From: JADGHQ01 sp045805385
GTDB taxonomy: Bacteria; Actinomycetota; Thermoleophilia; Solirubrobacterales; Thermoleophilaceae
DNA: 9,314 nucleotides
Direction of reading: 5' to 3'
NCBI GenBank assembly: GCA_045805385.1
Contig: JBJMLG010000008.1
Coordinates: 1 to 9,314 of the forward strand
A model generated the notes under the pieces. That model had not been told where the DNA came from and ran no database searches. It saw only the letters and a program-made list of their open reading frames with translations. The translations under genes were made by a program, and so were the position numbers. This document shows positions 6,535-9,314 of this stretch, one piece after another (the stretch's first letter is position 1; each line of letters starts with the position of its first letter).

Positions 6535-7304
6535 GCCAGCGTGGCTTCGATGCCGCGCACGTCGCCGTCCTCATCCGAGAGGACGCCGACGTTGGCGTAG
6601 CCGGCGCGCTCGAGGTCGGGGCGCAGCAAGTCTGCCTGCCGGCCGCCGAGCTCGAGCAGCAGCGCTCCGCCGCGGCGGAGGAAGCGCGCGCTGTCGCTGA
6701 CCGCGCGGCGCAGGACGTCCGTGCCATCCGGGCCACCGTTGTAGGACAGCGGCGATTCGAAGGTGAAGGTGTCGCGCTGGAGGAGACGCAGCTCTCGCGT
6801 AGGTACGTACGGCACCACGCCGACCACAACGTCAACGTGTCCCTGGAGACCGCCGGGCAGCGGCGCGAACAGGTCGCCGCGGCGCGCGTCCACGCCGTTC
6901 GCTCGCGCGCACGCGATGGCGTCCTCGTCGATGTCGGTCGCCACGATGCGCGCGTCCGGCCGCTCGCTGGCCAGGACCGTGGCGATCGCGCCACTCCCGG
7001 CGCAGAGCTCGACGGCCAGCCCGTCCTGCGGCAGGCGCTCCACGGCGCGTCGGGCGAGTGCCTCGCTCTGCCAGCGCGGCACGTACACGCCGGGATCGAC
7101 CCGGATGTCGAGGCCGCAGAACGTGACACCGCCGGTGATGTGTGCGAGCGGCTCGCCGTTGAGACGGCGCCCGACGAACAGCTCGAGCCGGGCGGCGTCC
7201 CCCGCGGCGCGGTCCAACAGCTGGAGCGCCTCCTCCTCCGCCGCGACGAAACCGGCGCTCGACAGGAGGCCGGTGAGCCCTTCGACGTCGTTCGGCGTGC
7301 GCAC
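6531..7304 (-). CDS. PrmC/HemK-related methyltransferase (TIGR03704-like) with altered NPPY motif
   Basis: A 257-residue SAM-dependent class I methyltransferase related to PrmC/HemK, which methylates the GGQ glutamine of release factors. An N-terminal helical part (about 5-45) precedes RRLNGEPLAHITGG (46-59) and VDPGVYVPR (69-77), both typical of the family. The SAM loop is ELCAGSGAI (99-107) and the acidic residue after strand 2 is D124 in ATDID. The actinobacterial paralogue group of unknown substrate (putative protein N5-glutamine methyltransferase, TIGR03704) usually reads NVPYVPT where PrmC has NPPY. Here residues 163-166 are VVPY, so the substrate-binding Asn is missing. The codon is GTG, three changes from an Asn codon. 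GTG 7304-7302 is the start, overlapping the TAG of the upstream gene by one base (TAGTG), so the two are coupled. It may be inactive or have changed specificity; I would not call it prmC. Confidence 0.85.
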   Translation of the reverse strand: MRTPNDVEGLTGLLSSAGFVAAEEEALQLLDRAAGDAARLELFVGRRLNGEPLAHITGGVTFCGLDIRVDPGVYVPRWQSEALARRAVERLPQDGLAVELCAGSGAIATVLASERPDARIVATDIDEDAIACARANGVDARRGDLFAPLPGGLQGHVDVVVGVVPYVPTRELRLLQRDTFTFESPLSYNGGPDGTDVLRRAVSDSARFLRRGGALLLELGGRQADLLRPDLERAGYANVGVLSDEDGDVRGIEATLA

Positions 7305-7702
7305 TACGAGGCCAAGCCCGCGGCTTCGAGGGCATCCGCTTCCTCATGGATGAGGAAGATCTCCACCCGCGTGGCCAGCCCGTCGGCGTCGAATGTCCAC
7401 ACGCTCCACATGTCTAGTTCGAGTTCGATGCCGCTTCCCGCTCCCCTTGCCCGCACATTGAGCCGGACGAGGACCCTGTCGCCCGCGACCTGGAAGTCGA
7501 CGGGCTCCAGGAGCTGCTGCTCGAAGGCGTCCGGCTCCAGCCAGGCGCGGACACGGTCCAAGCCCTTGATTGGCGGCTGGCCGCCGGCCCGGACCACCTC
7601 GATGTCCGGGTGGAAGGCGACGGTCGCCTGGTCTAAGTCGCCGCGGCTGAAGGCCTCGTAGCCGCGTTCGAGCGCGAGCACGCGGGAGTCGGGTTCAGCC
7701 AT
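7304..7702 (-). CDS. SnoaL/NTF2-like domain protein
   Basis: A 132-residue single-domain protein of the SnoaL-like/NTF2-like superfamily, a cone-shaped alpha+beta barrel. It starts with the usual helices (VLALERGYEAFSRGDLDQATVAFHPDIEV, about 8-36) and continues with the G-x-D-x-V-R phrase (47-52) and the long strands DRVLVRLNVRARG and ELELDMWSVWTFDADGLATRVEIF. Members range from small-molecule isomerases and cyclases to non-enzymatic ligand binders, so a reaction cannot be assigned. Length is normal. ATG 7702-7700 lies 8 nt after a -10-like GATACT. The gene is first in a two-gene minus-strand operon and its TAG overlaps the GTG of the methyltransferase by one base. There is no signal peptide, so it should be cytoplasmic. 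Confidence 0.88.
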   Translation of the reverse strand: MAEPDSRVLALERGYEAFSRGDLDQATVAFHPDIEVVRAGGQPPIKGLDRVRAWLEPDAFEQQLLEPVDFQVAGDRVLVRLNVRARGAGSGIELELDMWSVWTFDADGLATRVEIFLIHEEADALEAAGLAS

Positions 7703-7710
7703 CCTCGCTC

Positions 7711-7739
7711 AGTATCGCTACAAGACCGTCAAGCGTCAG
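7711..7739 (-). promoter_or_regulatory. Promoter CTGACG - 17 nt - GATACT for the SnoaL-like/methyltransferase operon
   Basis: On the minus strand CTGACG (7739-7734) and GATACT (7716-7711) are separated by 17 nt. Each matches the sigma-70-type consensus at 4 of 6 bases. The -10 is 8 nt from the ATG at 7702, implying a leader of 0-2 nt. TGACG is repeated 7 nt further downstream (TTGACG, 7732-7727). Confidence 0.5.
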
Positions 7740-7818
7740 CCTCTCCAGCGGCGGCGGCCCTCGCCCCCGGCGCGGACGCAACGGAATCCTGACCAGGCGC
7801 CGGCCGCGCCGCCGTCGC

Positions 7819-7824
7819 TACCGT
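7819..7824 (+). promoter_or_regulatory. -10 box TACCGT that fixes the exonuclease III start
   Basis: TACCGT fits TANNNT and is followed by 7 nt (GGGGCCC) and then the GTG at 7832. The alternative GTG at 7823 falls inside this box, so a transcript from this promoter would begin at or just before 7832. No Shine-Dalgarno is present. Confidence 0.5.
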
Positions 7825-7831
7825 GGGGCCC

Positions 7832-8695
7832 GTGCGGATAGCGACCTGGAACGTCAACTCCGTGAAGCAGCGCGTACCGCGGCTCCTGCCCTGGCTCGAT
7901 GAACGCCGACCCGACGTCGTCTGCCTGCAGGAGACCAAGCTCGCCGACGACGCGTTCGTGGCCCTGCTCGGCGACGAGCTCGCGAAGCGTGGCTACGCCA
8001 TCGCAGTTCACGGCGAGGCGACCTGGAACGGCGTGGCGATCCTCTCGCGCGTCGGCTTGGATGACGTCGTAGCCGGGATCGAGGGCGGGCCGGGGTTTCC
8101 GCAGCCTGAGGCGCGCGCCGTGTCCGCCACCTGCGGCGGCATTCGCGTCGTGTCGGTGTACGTGCCGAATGGGCGCGTGCCGGACTCCGAGCACTACCAG
8201 TACAAGCTGGCCTGGCTCGCCTCGCTGCGCGAGATGGTGGCCGCGGGCCCGGAGTCGACGGTCGTATGCGGCGACATGAACATCGCGCCGACGGACGAGG
8301 ACGTATTCGATCCGGAGGCGTACATCGGGCAGACGCACGTCACGGCCCCCGAGCGCGCCGCGCTGGCGGAGCTCGAGTCGCTGGGCCTGCACGACGTGGT
8401 GCGCGATCGCTGGCCGAACGAGCGCGTGTTCACCTACTGGGACTACCGCGCGGGAATGTTCCACCAGGACCTCGGGATGCGGATCGACCTGATCCTCGCG
8501 AGCGGTCCCGTGGCCGAGCGGGTCAAGGCGGCATGGGTGGACCGGCAGGCCCGAAAGGGCACCGGGCCGAGCGATCACGCGCCGGTGATCGTCGATCTCG
8601 ACGAGGCGCCCGACGGCGACATCGGACCGGTCGTTCCGCCGCCCTCGCGTCCGGTCGTCAAGCGCGGCGCGAAGAAGCTGCCGCAGGCGCCGTAG
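7832..8695 (+). CDS. xthA: Exonuclease III (AP endonuclease, EEP family)
   Basis: A 287-residue Mg-dependent 3'-5' exonuclease and abasic-site endonuclease of base-excision repair. The motifs run in the expected order: ATWNVNS with N7, LQETK with E34, SVYVPNG with Y110, GDMNIAPTD with D148 and N150, RIDLIL with D219, and SDHAPV with D248 and H249. Counting from GTG 7832 puts the first two catalytic residues at N7 and E34, the same numbers as in E. coli ExoIII, which supports this start over the in-frame GTG at 7823. The protein is slightly longer than the E. coli enzyme (268 residues) because of a tail after about 258, proline-rich then basic (PVVKRGAKK), which may help DNA binding. It is divergent from the SnoaL-like operon and its TAG abuts the TAG of the convergent polymerase gene. 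All catalytic residues are present. Confidence 0.96.
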   Translation: MRIATWNVNSVKQRVPRLLPWLDERRPDVVCLQETKLADDAFVALLGDELAKRGYAIAVHGEATWNGVAILSRVGLDDVVAGIEGGPGFPQPEARAVSATCGGIRVVSVYVPNGRVPDSEHYQYKLAWLASLREMVAAGPESTVVCGDMNIAPTDEDVFDPEAYIGQTHVTAPERAALAELESLGLHDVVRDRWPNERVFTYWDYRAGMFHQDLGMRIDLILASGPVAERVKAAWVDRQARKGTGPSDHAPVIVDLDEAPDGDIGPVVPPPSRPVVKRGAKKLPQAP

Positions 8696-9314
8696 CTACT
8701 GCTTGCGGTCGCGGTCGCGCGAGGGCTGAACGCGCTTGGGCTCCCCCGGCATCTTGGGGTAGTCGGGCGGGTACGGCATGTCGGCCTCGCCCTCGGCTTC
8801 GTCGCGCTCGTACATGTCGAGCAGCGGCTGCAGCGAGTGGTGCACGTCGTCGATCGCGGCGTGGCGGTCGCCCACGTCGGCGAAGCGCGCGGGCATCGTC
8901 TCGACGGTGAAGTCCTCGGGAGCGACCTTCGGAAGCTCGTCCCATGTGAGCGGCGCCGACACCGGCGCGCCCGGCTTCGGCCGGATGCTGTAGGCGGAGG
9001 CGATCGTGCGGTCGCGCGCGTTCTGGTTGTAGTCCACGAAGATGCGCTCGCCGCGCTCCTCCTTCCACCACTTGGTGGTGACCTCGCCGGGTAGGCGCCG
9101 CTCCAGCTCGCGGCCGAACGCGATCGCGGCGTGGCGCACGTCGGTGAACGTCCAGCGCGGCTCGATGCGGACGTAGATGTGCACGCCCCGGCCGCCCGAG
9201 GTCTTCGGGAAGCCGACGTAGCCAAGCTCGGCGAGCAGCGTCCGCGCCTCGGCCGCGACCCGCACCGCGTCGGCGAAGTCGGTCCCCTCCTGGGGATCGA
9301 GGTCGAGCCGCAGC
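8696..9314 (-). CDS. LigD-type DNA polymerase/primase domain (5' partial)
   Basis: The C-terminal 205 residues of an archaeo-eukaryotic primase-like polymerase domain of the LigD family, used in bacterial non-homologous end joining to fill or extend ends before ligation. The frame is open to the right edge and begins LRLDLDPQEGTDF, containing the metal-binding pair DLD (codons 9304-9302 and 9298-9296). KTSGGRGVHIY follows as the nucleotide-binding motif, and the third aspartate is in IFVDYNQN (codon 9034-9032). The phrases SIRPKPGAPVSAPL and WDELPKVAPEDFTVETMPARF are also family-typical. The protein ends about 60 residues later with an acidic, proline-rich tail (YPPDYPKMPGEPKRV) and no ligase domain, so it is either a stand-alone polymerase or has any ligase part on the N-terminal side. 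The internal GTG at 9265 is not the start. Ku and the ligase are not visible in this window. Confidence 0.93.
   Translation of the reverse strand, partial: LRLDLDPQEGTDFADAVRVAAEARTLLAELGYVGFPKTSGGRGVHIYVRIEPRWTFTDVRHAAIAFGRELERRLPGEVTTKWWKEERGERIFVDYNQNARDRTIASAYSIRPKPGAPVSAPLTWDELPKVAPEDFTVETMPARFADVGDRHAAIDDVHHSLQPLLDMYERDEAEGEADMPYPPDYPKMPGEPKRVQPSRDRDRKQ

Noticed and set aside
6210..7661. 483-codon plus-strand open frame overlapping the end of the monooxygenase and the methyltransferase operon
   Set aside because: It lies in a shifted frame relative to the monooxygenase and opposite two recognisable minus-strand genes, with low-complexity shadow composition.
7727..7732. TTGACG as the -35 of the SnoaL-like operon
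   Set aside because: It lies only 10 nt from GATACT, and at 17 nt spacing it faces AGCGAG, which is not a -10. CTGACG at 7739-7734 has the proper 17-nt spacing.
7736..8578. 280-codon minus-strand open frame opposite exonuclease III
   Set aside because: Composition is His/Arg/Val-rich shadow sequence, while the opposite strand carries every catalytic motif of exonuclease III.

Overview
The window is high-GC DNA (roughly 70% by eye, with codon third positions almost always G or C) from the chromosome of an actinobacterium. Several features suggest Thermoleophilia (Solirubrobacterales/Gaiellales-like): the double peptidoglycan-binding plus M23 architecture at the left edge, a stand-alone-looking LigD-type polymerase, small Cys-rich secreted proteins, and start codons placed directly behind TANNNT boxes. 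That class assignment is an inference, not a measurement. No rRNA, tRNA, CRISPR array, transposase or phage gene was seen. The window is gene-dense and looks like ordinary chromosomal backbone.

Layout: (1) 2-685 (+), the C-terminal part of a secreted cell-wall M23 peptidase cut by the window edge. (2) 716-2509 (+), an ABC exporter half-transporter. (3) 2597-3473 (+), two small four-helix membrane proteins in one operon. (4) 3470-4554 (-), a beta-propeller lipoprotein with five Asp-box repeats, followed through a GTGA overlap by a 59-residue ORF that looks like the detached C-terminal end of a secreted beta-domain. (5) 4604-4960 (+), a small secreted four-cysteine protein, divergent from the lipoprotein with overlapping promoters. 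(6) 5035-6534 (+), an EthA-type Baeyer-Villiger flavin monooxygenase. (7) 6531-7702 (-), a two-gene operon of a SnoaL/NTF2-like protein and a PrmC/HemK-related methyltransferase that has lost the Asn of its NPPY motif. (8) 7832-8695 (+), exonuclease III. (9) 8696-9314 (-), the C-terminal part of a LigD-type polymerase/primase, cut by the right edge.

The genes do not form one pathway. The only functional neighbourhood is the convergent exonuclease III / LigD-polymerase pair, both DNA-repair enzymes. Two architectural habits recur. Several genes start 6-9 nt after a TANNNT-like -10 box with no Shine-Dalgarno, which suggests leaderless transcripts. All three convergent gene pairs meet with no intergenic space, their stop codons overlapping (CTAG, CTAA) or abutting (TAGCTA). 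I found no convincing new multi-gene system. The best leads are the coupled 59-residue ORF, the altered catalytic motif in the methyltransferase, and the gene-junction architecture.
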